A stretch of 64,000 nt of DNA from assembly GCA_021773015.1 (NCBI GenBank), contig JAJFKW010000001.1, positions 310,001-374,000 on the forward strand, written 5' to 3'. Shown piece by piece: positions 1 through 8,163 of this stretch (its first letter is position 1; each line of letters begins with the position of its first letter). Origin of the DNA: Woeseia sp. GTDB lineage: Bacteria; Pseudomonadota; Gammaproteobacteria; Steroidobacterales; Woeseiaceae. Position numbers and translations under genes: made by a program. Below the pieces are notes generated by a model. The model was given only the letters and a program-made list of their open reading frames with translations, ran no database searches and was not told where the DNA came from.

Positions 1-336
1 GACGTTTACCAATGACATCGCACTTCTCGGGTGCAATTCGCCGGTCGCGCCAACCGAAACCGGCAAGCCGTCTGTAAATGCGAATTTCTGTTGGTGACAG
101 GTAGCACAAGACGTACTACCGTTAATCGAAAATCGTTGATCGTAAAATAGCCGTCGACCCAATTCGATTTTATCCTCGTTCAACAAATTGTCGACAGGAA
201 CCACCGGCTGCGGATATCCACTAGGGAGCGTCCAAAAATTGTCGCCCTTGAGCCAGGTAAATTGGCCTACACTAGCGATGGCGACGGCAATAATGCCAAG
301 GCCGCTCAATATCGTCGCAATTCTCATGCGATTCAT
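1..336 (-). CDS. mbnH: MbnH-like di-haem cytochrome c peroxidase family protein, N-terminal part (runs off the left edge)
   Basis: Only the first 112 codons lie in the window. The ATG at 336-334 overlaps the TGA stop of the upstream mbnP-like gene, which indicates translational coupling. Residues 5-25 form a hydrophobic export segment. A c-type haem motif C-A-T-C-H lies at residues 77-81, after a family-typical R-R-L-F-Y-D stretch and before F-T-D-G and H-P-R-S-A-M-S-L motifs. Proteins of this family are periplasmic di-haem enzymes related to bacterial cytochrome c peroxidase and MauG. The characterised MbnH oxidises a tryptophan of its partner MbnP to kynurenine, which creates a copper site. 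The second haem site is outside the window, so the subfamily rests on this N-terminus and on the partner gene. Confidence 0.85.
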   Translation of the reverse strand, partial: MNRMRIATILSGLGIIAVAIASVGQFTWLKGDNFWTLPSGYPQPVVPVDNLLNEDKIELGRRLFYDQRFSINGSTSCATCHQQKFAFTDGLPVSVGATGELHPRSAMSLVNV

Positions 337-1142
337 CAGCGCTGCCCGCTTCTAAACACAGCGGTATCGCTGACCATATCGCCAGACTCCAAGTCCAAGC
401 CCAGGCGAGAAAACGGAATTCGACAAGCCGCCTCTATCGGTCCTGAGGAACAACTGTCGTCCACACCCTCAGCAATTCCGACGCCGGCAAACAATTGTTT
501 TATATCAATCACGACTTTGTGTTTACCAACCTCGAAGTTCGCAAGATCGACGATCACTCTGTTCGAAGCCTGGCATCCGGTTGGCTCCGGCAAACTACCG
601 GTACATCGCGCGCTACCAAGGTGCAGCCAGAATTGGCTCTGTCCTTGCCGCAAACCCGCGCGAAGAAACTTATAACCTGATCGCCAATGCCAATGCATGT
701 CGCTAAAACTAAGAGGACCTTTGGCTGTTAACGGGCTCGCATGATTGTATTCTTCCGGAACTCCAACGACGAAACGCAATCCGCGCAACTGTTCAGCATC
801 GACGATTACACGAACAATATTATTGGCGCGCATCGTTCCGCTGACACAGTTATCGGTCGAATCCTCCAAGTCCACTAACGCTAATTCGCCGTTCTGCCAC
901 AGGGCATCGTCAACTAATTCGGCTGGTCGTCCTGCTACCTCTACCCGGTAGACAAAAAACCTCAGATCGCTCAAAGCTGCACCGCCCTGTGTGCTTTTAC
1001 ATGCCAGCGGCAGCTCGCCATAAACTGCTGCAAACTCGATCTGGATCTCTTGTTTTGGGCGCGAGCAAGCTGCCATTAACGCAACGAGCGCGAAAACGGT
1101 GAACAGTGCCACGCCATTTCGAATACGCCTATGAAAGCTCAT
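336..1142 (-). CDS. mbnP: MbnP family copper-binding lipoprotein (metallo-mystery pair partner)
   Basis: A 268-residue exported protein. It starts with a signal peptide ending in the lipobox L-M-A-A-C, so Cys26 should be lipidated. The mature part carries further scattered cysteines (for example Cys48 and Cys99) and the family block around residues 127-162, which contains N-H-A-S-P-L-T and M-H-W-H-W-R-S-G-Y-K-F-L-R. In characterised MbnP a tryptophan in this region is converted to kynurenine by MbnH, and the protein then binds copper. The next gene, overlapping by one base, is the MbnH-like oxidase, so the pair is complete in order. No methanobactin biosynthesis gene is visible, as is common for pairs outside methanotrophs. 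The role is inferred to be periplasmic copper handling. Confidence 0.87.
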   Translation of the reverse strand: MSFHRRIRNGVALFTVFALVALMAACSRPKQEIQIEFAAVYGELPLACKSTQGGAALSDLRFFVYRVEVAGRPAELVDDALWQNGELALVDLEDSTDNCVSGTMRANNIVRVIVDAEQLRGLRFVVGVPEEYNHASPLTAKGPLSFSDMHWHWRSGYKFLRAGLRQGQSQFWLHLGSARCTGSLPEPTGCQASNRVIVDLANFEVGKHKVVIDIKQLFAGVGIAEGVDDSCSSGPIEAACRIPFSRLGLDLESGDMVSDTAVFRSGQR

Positions 1143-1269
1143 CGCAAAGCTAGCGGTCGCATTGGATTTTGCAACGCCCCATTCAAAAATTAGATTGTAC
1201 GGCAGACTCGATGTCGCTTACGACTACCGTGCCTAGACTAGGCGTGCCGACTTAGTTGCCAAAATGCAG

Positions 1270-1797
1270 TTACGTTGCAGCTTTGTAAGCGCTCGGTTGG
1301 TCGGCTTCGTCCTCGTCGTCATCAGGCGCCACGGAGTAGTCCAGCACACCCGTCGCGATCAGGTCAGTTGATGCCCGCGAGACTTCCAATTCTGTTTCGA
1401 CTTCTCGCAATTTCACCTCGGAGCGTACATTTTCCGTCGCCCGGTTCGACAACTCCTCGCGTAATTCCCGCGTTTTTAGTACCGAATCTTTTAGGTCACT
1501 GCGCAACTGTCTGCCGGCTTCCATTTGATCGTCAATAACCTTGTCGCGCTTTTCAATGGACTCCTGAGCTTCCTTCGCTTCGGCCTGTAATTTTGAGATT
1601 TCGTCTTGTGCTTTATCGACATCTGTCTTGGCAATGCGATGTTCCGCCTCAAGGGAACGAATTCTATCATCGCGAGGATCGCGCCGGCGATCGCGGATTC
1701 GATTGCTTAGAAATGTTCCGAATTTCGCAACCAGCCAGCCAAGCACGAACGCTCCGCCGATTAGCATCAGAAATTGCTCTGGAATTTCTTCGAACAT
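1270..1797 (-). CDS. Small membrane-anchored coiled-coil protein of unknown function
   Basis: This 175-residue protein has one hydrophobic segment near the N-terminus (about residues 8-28). A very basic R-D-R-R-R-D patch follows, then a long, charged, heptad-like helix (about 45-140). The C-terminal tail is acidic, including D-D-D-E-D-E. I chose the ATG at 1797 over a TTG two codons upstream because an AAGG lies 7 nt before it. The architecture resembles small inner-membrane proteins with a cytoplasmic coiled coil, such as YhcB-like proteins, but I do not recognise a family. Neighbouring genes give no functional clue, since the gaps on both sides exceed 100 bp. Confidence 0.7.
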   Translation of the reverse strand: MFEEIPEQFLMLIGGAFVLGWLVAKFGTFLSNRIRDRRRDPRDDRIRSLEAEHRIAKTDVDKAQDEISKLQAEAKEAQESIEKRDKVIDDQMEAGRQLRSDLKDSVLKTRELREELSNRATENVRSEVKLREVETELEVSRASTDLIATGVLDYSVAPDDDEDEADQPSAYKAAT

Positions 1798-2062
1798 GAA
1801 CAAACCTTGATTTTGTCCCCGTCCTATAGGTTATTCGGTTTTTAGCCTCAATAAAGGACCGAGTTCTCAGTCTTTTCGCCAGAAGGACCAAACGATCTAG
1901 CAGACACAACTTCAGCGATGAAAGGGAAATTTCTTCTTATCTTTATAAAACAATCACTTACCGTTTTTTTCCTGAAATCACACTAATTAGGTACCGGCAG
2001 ACGATCATTTCGTCAAAACCGCCGTTCGCCAGTGTCATCGCGCTAAACTGACGGCTTCGCTG

Positions 2063-3007
2063 TCACTCAAGCAGGCGTCGGGTAACGTCAGGAAAATCCG
2101 TAAATAAACCGTCAATAGCCAATTCATCGACGAACCAATTCACCATTTCCGCATAATTATCGAATCCCGTGCCGAGTTCGTCGGTCCTAAAGGTATAGGG
2201 GTGCACCTGCAGCCCGTTTTCGTGAGCCACGTTAACCAACCCCGAAGAAACTGGTTGGCCGTCAATCGCTTGGCAAGCGTAGAGGTGCTCAACCCAGGGC
2301 CCTATCCCGTCCGCCACCCCAGAGACTTTCTTAAGGCCAGCACTCGTTCGCATATCTGCGTAATTATTATTTGATTCGTTCCAACTGTCTTCCGCAATCA
2401 ACTGCAGCAGCCGCAACTTGCAGCCGTGCTGCTCTCGAATCCGTTGCAATTCGTCGTAGTCGAAACACTGCACAAATATTGGGTCTGTTGGTTCGGTGTA
2501 GCCGTAATTCGCTAACACTCTAAGTAACTGCCGACTAACGTCGATCCCCTCCGCGTGATGCCAAGCAGGACTTTTCACCTCAGGATAGATGCCGACATTT
2601 TCGCCAGTCGACCTATTGAGGCCTTGGACCAGCTCGATTTCCTCCTCCAGCGTTGACACGGAAAATCGGCCTGTATTTGTCGGAAAACGCCCTGGATATA
2701 CCGCGCTAATGCCGTCTGTCGCCCGTCGTTCATGGACGTTGAGACGCTTAAGTTCAGCCAGATCAAAGTCTCGCGCGTAATATCGACCGTCAGCTCTCGC
2801 TCGGCTGGGAAATTGCTCAACGACGTTGGTAACGGAATCGATGTGAATATCGTGCAATACAACCAAGCGGTCGTCCCGCGTCGCCACAACATCCTGTTCG
2901 AGAAAATCGGCCCCCATCGCATACGCCATCGCCTTGGCTTCCAAAGTATGTTCCGGCAAGTAGCCACAGGCACCGCGGTGTGCAATCAACAGGGGTTTGT
3001 CACTCAT
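2063..3007 (-). CDS. glpQ: Glycerophosphodiester phosphodiesterase
   Basis: A 314-residue GDPD-family TIM-barrel enzyme that hydrolyses glycerophosphodiesters to sn-glycerol 3-phosphate and an alcohol. The N-terminus has the catalytic H-R-G (His10-Arg11). Glu37 and Asp39 sit in L-E-Q-D-V, and His52 in V-L-H-D, matching the metal and acid-base residues of the family. Internal stretches such as V-L-H-D-I-H-I and P-E-V-K-S-P are of the GlpQ type. No signal peptide is seen, so it is probably cytoplasmic, unlike the longer periplasmic E. coli GlpQ (358 residues). No glycerol-3-phosphate transporter gene lies nearby, so the substrate range is open. Confidence 0.88.
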   Translation of the reverse strand: MSDKPLLIAHRGACGYLPEHTLEAKAMAYAMGADFLEQDVVATRDDRLVVLHDIHIDSVTNVVEQFPSRARADGRYYARDFDLAELKRLNVHERRATDGISAVYPGRFPTNTGRFSVSTLEEEIELVQGLNRSTGENVGIYPEVKSPAWHHAEGIDVSRQLLRVLANYGYTEPTDPIFVQCFDYDELQRIREQHGCKLRLLQLIAEDSWNESNNNYADMRTSAGLKKVSGVADGIGPWVEHLYACQAIDGQPVSSGLVNVAHENGLQVHPYTFRTDELGTGFDNYAEMVNWFVDELAIDGLFTDFPDVTRRLLE

Positions 3008-3077
3008 GGTATTGCGGCTCCCGCTACCGGCTGCTCAACGGTAGCGTAATACGACACTGAATGTAGAGGTTGGCAAG

Positions 3078-3527
3078 TTAAGGGAAGTCGATGACATCCC
3101 ATCGCGCGGTGTCTTCCAGTCTCGCTTGGCGCCGAATGGCATCGGCAATTTCGCGGTTATTCCATTCGATATGTTCGGCGACGCGCTCCACCAGTTCTGG
3201 CGCAGTTTCTGCAACCCCGGCAAATGGCTTGATGGCGATGACGGGTTTTTCGTTAGCCTCAGCCACGTCCATCTGATATTTCACCAGGTCCGCATTTTCG
3301 CTGTACAGACTGGCCAATACGACCACCACCTCACATTCTTTGATTTGCAGGATGAGTTGATCCTTGATGGCCTCGATTCCGCCGGACCCTGGCATTTCTT
3401 CCGGCCTACTGACATTTAAGTAAAAAAACCGGTCGACACCCTCCAAAAACTCAAAAACTCGAAGGTAATCATCGGTTTCTGCGAATAAATGGGTGACAAA
3501 CACTTTAATGGGATTCTTTTCCGACAC
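3078..3527 (-). CDS. Orphan TIR-like domain protein (DUF1863/ThsB-like fold)
   Basis: A 149-residue single-domain protein. The start I-K-V-F-V-T-H, a central E-V-V-V-V-L-A-S strand with a following S-E-N-A-D-L-V segment, and K-P-V-I-A-I resemble the TIR-like domain of MTH538/DUF1863 proteins, the fold used by Thoeris ThsB. At the position where NADase TIRs have the catalytic Glu (W/R-x-E-I), this protein reads V-K-Y-Q-M, so the acid is apparently missing. No ThsA-like effector, membrane segment or DNA-binding domain lies next to it. It may be a signalling or nucleotide-binding protein rather than a defence enzyme. The family call rests on pattern similarity only. Confidence 0.6.
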   Translation of the reverse strand: MSEKNPIKVFVTHLFAETDDYLRVFEFLEGVDRFFYLNVSRPEEMPGSGGIEAIKDQLILQIKECEVVVVLASLYSENADLVKYQMDVAEANEKPVIAIKPFAGVAETAPELVERVAEHIEWNNREIADAIRRQARLEDTARWDVIDFP

Positions 3528-3716
3528 GCTTATCTCCGCTGATCGTGGTCTACGCGGCTAGTTTAGCCAATACAGTGATTGTCTGACTAGTCGAAAGTAC
3601 CACCGCGCTGTCGCAAAGAGACACCAAATGATGTTTCAAAGGACATGGCGATTCTGTATCGTAGCCGTCGATCTGCATGTATCGCACAGCCCACAGGACG
3701 AGCACGGCAACCCGAG

Positions 3717-4454
3717 ATGCGCCTTCTTCTTTACAATATTCGATATGCTGTTGGCGCAGGTGCATCCATGCATATGCCAGTTCCTGGTGCTGGCTATGTG
3801 CTCGGAAATCAAACCGTACTTCCGGACATTACCGAGTTTATCCGCTCAGTGGACCCGGACATTGCCGGCTTGATTGAAGTTGATACAGGATCTATACGCA
3901 GCCGCAAAATAAACCAGGCAGAGAAAATCGCGGCAGACCTCCAACTAAACTCGTCCTACGAAGTGAATAAATACGGTGAGAGTTCGCTCAATCAACTTAT
4001 TCCCATTATCCGCAAACAGGGCAATGCATTCCTCGCGGCAGCGCGCGTTCACGGCGAGTCTTTTCACTACTTTGACACCGGCATAAAACGTCTTATCATC
4101 GAGTTGGAGATGCGCAATTTTTCGGTCTTTCTCGTCCATCTATCGCTAAAATACCGGCATCGTCATCTGCAGCTACGTAAGCTGTATGACCTCATCGAAG
4201 CTACAAAAAAACCGGTAATTGTTGCTGGGGACTTCAACACTTTTTGGGGACAGGACGAAATATATTTATTTATGCGTGCAGCCGGATTGACAAGTGCGAA
4301 CGTCGAACGTTTGCCATCCTATCCCGCTCGGTCGCCACGAAAAGAGCTGGACTTTATTTTGTATCAGGACGGTATTGACGTTTCGAATTTCGAAATACCA
4401 CAAATTCGACTGTCGGACCATCTCCCTCTCGTTTGCGATTTCGATATTCGTTGA
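3717..4454 (+). CDS. Endonuclease/exonuclease/phosphatase (EEP) family protein
   Basis: A 245-residue EEP-fold hydrolase. Recognisable active-site elements are N7 in L-L-L-Y-N-I-R-Y, E54 in G-L-I-E-V-D, D172 and N174 in A-G-D-F-N-T-F, D212 in L-D-F-I-L-Y, and S-D-H at 233-235. Members of this fold cut phosphodiester or phosphomonoester bonds in DNA, RNA, lipids or inositol phosphates, so the substrate cannot be read from sequence. A longer reading from 3645 exists, but its extra 24 residues are basic and unlike the family, whose members begin at the first strand as here. There is no signal peptide. The fadJ-like gene follows on the same strand 33 bp downstream. Confidence 0.85.
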   Translation: MRLLLYNIRYAVGAGASMHMPVPGAGYVLGNQTVLPDITEFIRSVDPDIAGLIEVDTGSIRSRKINQAEKIAADLQLNSSYEVNKYGESSLNQLIPIIRKQGNAFLAAARVHGESFHYFDTGIKRLIIELEMRNFSVFLVHLSLKYRHRHLQLRKLYDLIEATKKPVIVAGDFNTFWGQDEIYLFMRAAGLTSANVERLPSYPARSPRKELDFILYQDGIDVSNFEIPQIRLSDHLPLVCDFDIR

Positions 4455-4487
4455 GCGAGTAACCACAGGAGTTCGAAATAGACGTCT

Positions 4488-6539
4488 ATGACTAACACAA
4501 CGCTCAATATCACAGCAGATATTCGTCATTGGTCGTTCGAATTCGACGATGATCGCGTTCTGTGGCTTTGTTTTGACAATGCCGATGGCAACGCTAACGT
4601 CTTGTCTGCGGCTGCTATGACAGAGTTAGGGGAAATCCTCACTGCGCTGCCGCAAGCCGACGCTAGCGGGATGATCGTCTATTCCGCGAAGTCGAACGGT
4701 TTCGTCATGGGCGCAGACATTAAAGACTTCACCACCATCCAGACAGCGGACGAAGCCTATGAACTGATCCGTCAAGGTCAAAGTGTGATGGACGCTGTCG
4801 AGAATCTCCGTTGCCCTTCCGTAGCGGTCATCGGCGGATTTGCGCTCGGCGGCGGGCTTGAGTTTGCGATGGCTTGTAAATATCGACTGGCACTAGAAAA
4901 CAAGAAACCCATTATCGGTCTTCCTGAAGTGCAGCTCGGACTACATCCGGGTTTTGGCGGAACTGTGAGGGCCGTGCAGATCTCTGGTGTGCGAGCGGCT
5001 ATGGAGCTAATGCTGACAGGAAAATCGATAACCGTCGGTAAGGCACGAAAATTTGGCCTCGTTGATCAGGTTTGCGAGGCGGCGGATTGGAAAACGCAGG
5101 CAAAACTATTGCTGCGATCTAGTCGGCCCAAGGCCTCCGCACCACTGCTTGACAAGATTCTCAACTTGAAACTATTTCGTGGTTTTCTTGCCGGCACATT
5201 GCGGGGTCAGGTGGCACGCAAGGCCAAGCAGCAACACTACCCTGCGCCCTACGCCATTATTGACCTATGGCGAACGTACGGCGCGTCGCCGGGCAAAGGC
5301 TATGAGGCCGAAGCTAAGTCGATGTCGAAGTTAATGGTTGGTTCGACTTCGCGAAATTTGGTGCGCGTGTTTTTTCTGCAAAATAAACTCAAATCGCAAG
5401 GCGCAAAACCACAGCAAAAGATTGCAAAGGTACACGTTGTGGGCGCGGGTGTTATGGGTGGCGATATTGCCGCCTGGTGTGCGCTGCGCGGACTTGAGGT
5501 TACGCTTCAGGACAGAACGGAAGAATATATACAACCTGCAATGGCACGTGCGCAGAAATTATTCGACAAGAAAACCTACAACGAGACGGATCGACAGGCG
5601 GCCAGCGGGCGGTTACGGGCGGATGTTGCTGGCGAGGGCGTCGGCGACGCAGATCTGATCATCGAAGCAATCTATGAAAACCTCGACGCTAAGCAAGCGT
5701 TATATCAGGACTTGCAGGAGAAAATGAAGGCGGGAGCGGTATTGGCGACCAACACCTCAAGTATTCCGCTCGAGGAACTGCGGACCGTTCTGAATAATCC
5801 ACAGCGGTTTGTCGGTATCCATTTTTTCAATCCCGTTGCACAAATGCCGTTGGTCGAACTGATTAAGTGCGCCGATACAGATCCATCGGTGCTCGATTTG
5901 GGATTTTCGTTCGTCAAGTCGATCGGCAAATACGGCCTTGAGTGTCTTAGTTCACCTGGCTTTGTTGTCAATCGCTTGCTTATGCCATACATGGCCGAAG
6001 CTATGCATCTAGCCGAAGAAGGCGTATCGCTTGTCACGATCGATCAAACGGCGGAAGCGTTTGGAATGCCGATGGGGCCGGTTGAGCTGGTGGATACTGT
6101 CGGAATCGATGTCGCTCAACACGTAGCCAAGGTGCTGGGCAGTGCCTTTGATCGGCCTGTTCCGAACCGCTTGTCGGAAATGGTCGCAAATAAGCAACTC
6201 GGCCGAAAATCTGGGCAAGGGTTTTACAAGTGGGTCGACGGAAAAGCACAAAAAGATGCGCAGGCCAGTACATCTGAAACGCCCCGTGACGTTACGGACC
6301 GCCTTATGCTGCCAATGGTAAACGAAGCAGTTGCTTGTTTGAGCGAAGGCGTGGTGACAGACGCCGATTTGCTCGATGCTGGGGTGATATTCGGCACCGG
6401 ATTTGCGCCTTTTCGTGGCGGTCCACTGCAATATGCAAGGGACCGGGGAGTCGATGAAATACAACAAAAATTGACCGAGTTCGCCGCAATTCACGGCGAG
6501 CGCTATGCGCCGCACCGCGGCTGGGAGACGCTGTCTTAG
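4488..6539 (+). CDS. fadJ: FadJ-like enoyl-CoA hydratase/3-hydroxyacyl-CoA dehydrogenase
   Basis: A 683-residue multifunctional beta-oxidation enzyme. Residues 1-190 form a crotonase domain with oxyanion-hole glycines in A-L-G-G-G-L-E and catalytic Glu125 and Glu147 (G-L-P-E-V-Q-L-G-L-H-P-G-F-G-G), so hydratase activity should be intact. From about residue 310 a Rossmann domain begins (V-V-G-A-G-V-M-G-G-D-I-A). The dehydrogenase signature H-F-F-N-P-V follows, then two C-terminal dehydrogenase domains. It hydrates trans-2-enoyl-CoA and oxidises 3-hydroxyacyl-CoA. It is slightly shorter than FadB and FadJ of E. coli (about 715-730). The thiolase partner normally encoded alongside is absent here. 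Confidence 0.92.
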   Translation: MTNTTLNITADIRHWSFEFDDDRVLWLCFDNADGNANVLSAAAMTELGEILTALPQADASGMIVYSAKSNGFVMGADIKDFTTIQTADEAYELIRQGQSVMDAVENLRCPSVAVIGGFALGGGLEFAMACKYRLALENKKPIIGLPEVQLGLHPGFGGTVRAVQISGVRAAMELMLTGKSITVGKARKFGLVDQVCEAADWKTQAKLLLRSSRPKASAPLLDKILNLKLFRGFLAGTLRGQVARKAKQQHYPAPYAIIDLWRTYGASPGKGYEAEAKSMSKLMVGSTSRNLVRVFFLQNKLKSQGAKPQQKIAKVHVVGAGVMGGDIAAWCALRGLEVTLQDRTEEYIQPAMARAQKLFDKKTYNETDRQAASGRLRADVAGEGVGDADLIIEAIYENLDAKQALYQDLQEKMKAGAVLATNTSSIPLEELRTVLNNPQRFVGIHFFNPVAQMPLVELIKCADTDPSVLDLGFSFVKSIGKYGLECLSSPGFVVNRLLMPYMAEAMHLAEEGVSLVTIDQTAEAFGMPMGPVELVDTVGIDVAQHVAKVLGSAFDRPVPNRLSEMVANKQLGRKSGQGFYKWVDGKAQKDAQASTSETPRDVTDRLMLPMVNEAVACLSEGVVTDADLLDAGVIFGTGFAPFRGGPLQYARDRGVDEIQQKLTEFAAIHGERYAPHRGWETLS

Positions 6540-6713
6540 CGAGATTGGCGTGAAACGACGGAGATGCATGACTGGCAAACTGTGCGCCGCTTCACGCTGG
6601 TGTAAGGGGAAGCTATCGATAGGCGACAATTTGAAGGTAGAATAAGGGCTTACGCTTTTCCGCGAAGCGAGCCGGCAACGGCCCAAGGCAACAATAGGCA
6701 GATAGGATGATTT

Positions 6714-7754
6714 ATGAGCGATGAGCAGATAAGTATAGACCTGCTCAAACAATTTTCCCCTTTGGACGGCCTCAAAAGGGACAATCTGGCGGCACTGGCA
6801 CGAAAAGTTCAAGTTCGCGAGCTCTCCCCGCAACAGTTTCTATTCAAGGAGGGCGACGCGGAAAAACGGACCGTCTATGTTGTAACTGGCTCGCTCGAAT
6901 TGCTCGACGATGCGCAAGTACAAGAAATCATCGAAGGCGGTTCCGACGCCGCGCGCAATCCAGTCGCCCCCATTTTTCCACGTCGCGTAGGCGCCCGCGC
7001 CAAGGATCGCGTCCAATACATATCGATTGATAGTGATTTGCTCGATGTCATGCTGACTTGGGACCAAACCGGGTCATATGAGGTCTCCGAATTGCAAGGC
7101 AGTGCGGATATCGGTGGCGATGACTGGATGACCATGCTGTTGCAGGCGAAGGCGTTCCACAAAATTCCGCCTGCCAATATTCAAGCCATTTTTATGCGAA
7201 TGCAGCAGATTAATTATAAGACTGGTGACGTTGTGCTGAAGCAAGGCGCGGAAGGCGACTTTTTTTATGTTCTGACGCGCGGCAAATGCCTGGTCACCCG
7301 AGAAACACCACTGAACAAGGAAGGCATCAAGCTCGCGGAGCTCATTGTTGGCGATACGTTCGGCGAAGAAGCGCTGATTTCCGATGCCAAACGAAATGCG
7401 ACGGTGACCATGCAGACGGATGGCGCCGTCATGCGGCTTGGCAAAGACGACTTCAAACGTCTGTTGAATGAACCCATGCTGGACTGGGTCACTCAACAAG
7501 AGGCCGAAGAAATCATTGCCAGTGGCGGTAAATGGTTGGATGTTCGCCTACCGAGCGAATTTGAAAATCAGCATCGTGATGGCGCAGTAAACATTCCGCT
7601 TTATTTTATCCGGCTGAAGATAAATACACTGGATCAAAACATCCGCTACGTTGTCTGCTGCGATACGGGCCGACGAAGTTCGGCCGGTGCCTACATACTC
7701 AGCGAGCGGGGGTATCAGGCTTATGTACTGCGTGGTGGAGTCAACGTCGCCTAG
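6714..7754 (+). CDS. Tandem cyclic-nucleotide-binding domains fused to a rhodanese domain
   Basis: A 346-residue three-part protein. Residues 8-120 resemble a degenerate cNMP-binding domain (F-S-P-L-D-G-L, then F-L-F-K-E-G-D). Residues 135-240 are a second, better-kept one, with V-L-K-Q-G-A-E-G-D-F-F-Y-V and G-D-T-F-G-E-E-A-L, the phosphate-binding-cassette region. Residues 245-346 form a rhodanese domain with a plausible active-site Cys316 in C-D-T-G-R-R-S-S. There is no helix-turn-helix, so it is not a CRP-type regulator. It is plausibly a cytoplasmic sulfur-transfer or redox protein gated by a nucleotide, but the substrate is unknown. It lies 174 bp after fadJ with its own likely promoter. 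Confidence 0.85.
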   Translation: MSDEQISIDLLKQFSPLDGLKRDNLAALARKVQVRELSPQQFLFKEGDAEKRTVYVVTGSLELLDDAQVQEIIEGGSDAARNPVAPIFPRRVGARAKDRVQYISIDSDLLDVMLTWDQTGSYEVSELQGSADIGGDDWMTMLLQAKAFHKIPPANIQAIFMRMQQINYKTGDVVLKQGAEGDFFYVLTRGKCLVTRETPLNKEGIKLAELIVGDTFGEEALISDAKRNATVTMQTDGAVMRLGKDDFKRLLNEPMLDWVTQQEAEEIIASGGKWLDVRLPSEFENQHRDGAVNIPLYFIRLKINTLDQNIRYVVCCDTGRRSSAGAYILSERGYQAYVLRGGVNVA

Positions 7755-7824
7755 TTAGACCTACCGTGCATGGGTTTGCCCCATGTTCGCGCGCTATGAA
7801 ATCTGCGGAACCGCCTGTTGAGTA
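7755..7824. other. Convergent intergenic spacer with a small hairpin
   Basis: Between the convergent rhodanese-fusion and pilZ genes the bases CATGGG and CCCATG flank a short loop near 7767-7784. No T-tract follows on either strand, so it is at best a weak terminator. Confidence 0.35.
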
Positions 7825-8163
7825 CTACATCGTGTGCGTCGGCTTATCTCCGCCAAGTGCACCCGCAAGGTAGTTTTCGATTTTCTTTTGCGTGTTTCCC
7901 TGGTCCTGATCGCTGAACTGTACGCCAATTCCCGCAGTACGTTTTCCCTGGGCACCCTTGGGCGTCATCCAGATTACTGTTCCTGCTACCGGAATCTTTT
8001 CTTCCTCGCCCATCAAATTGAGCAGCATGAAGACTTCGTCTCCGAGTCGGTAGGAACTATTGGTTGGAATGAACAGACCGCCATTAATGACGTAGGGCAT
8101 ATACGCAAGATACAGCGCACTCTTGTCCTTAATGGTTAGTGTCAAAAGTCCTGGTTTAGCCAT
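7825..8163 (-). CDS. pilZ: PilZ domain protein, type IV pilus PilZ homologue
   Basis: A 112-residue PilZ-fold protein. The start M-A-K-P-G-L-L-T-L at 8163 is supported by a one-base TAATG overlap with holB. A longer in-frame reading inside holB adds 28 basic residues unlike the family. It contains P-Y-V-I-N-G-G-L-F-I-P-T, typical of pilus-associated PilZ. It lacks the RxxxR and D/NxSxxG residues that bind c-di-GMP in other PilZ proteins. Orthologues are needed for type IV pilus assembly and bind partners such as PilB and FimX. The location next to holB and tmk is the common gammaproteobacterial arrangement. Confidence 0.88.
   Translation of the reverse strand: MAKPGLLTLTIKDKSALYLAYMPYVINGGLFIPTNSSYRLGDEVFMLLNLMGEEEKIPVAGTVIWMTPKGAQGKRTAGIGVQFSDQDQGNTQKKIENYLAGALGGDKPTHTM

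Noticed and set aside
3078-4454. A possible small defence island (TIR-like protein plus nuclease-fold protein).
   Set aside because: The two genes are divergent, no Thoeris effector or other defence gene is linked, the catalytic Glu seems to be missing, and nothing around them looks mobile.
6009-6833. 274-codon open frame antisense to the end of fadJ.
   Set aside because: It is the shadow of a strongly supported gene, is rich in Arg, His and Cys, and has no family motif.
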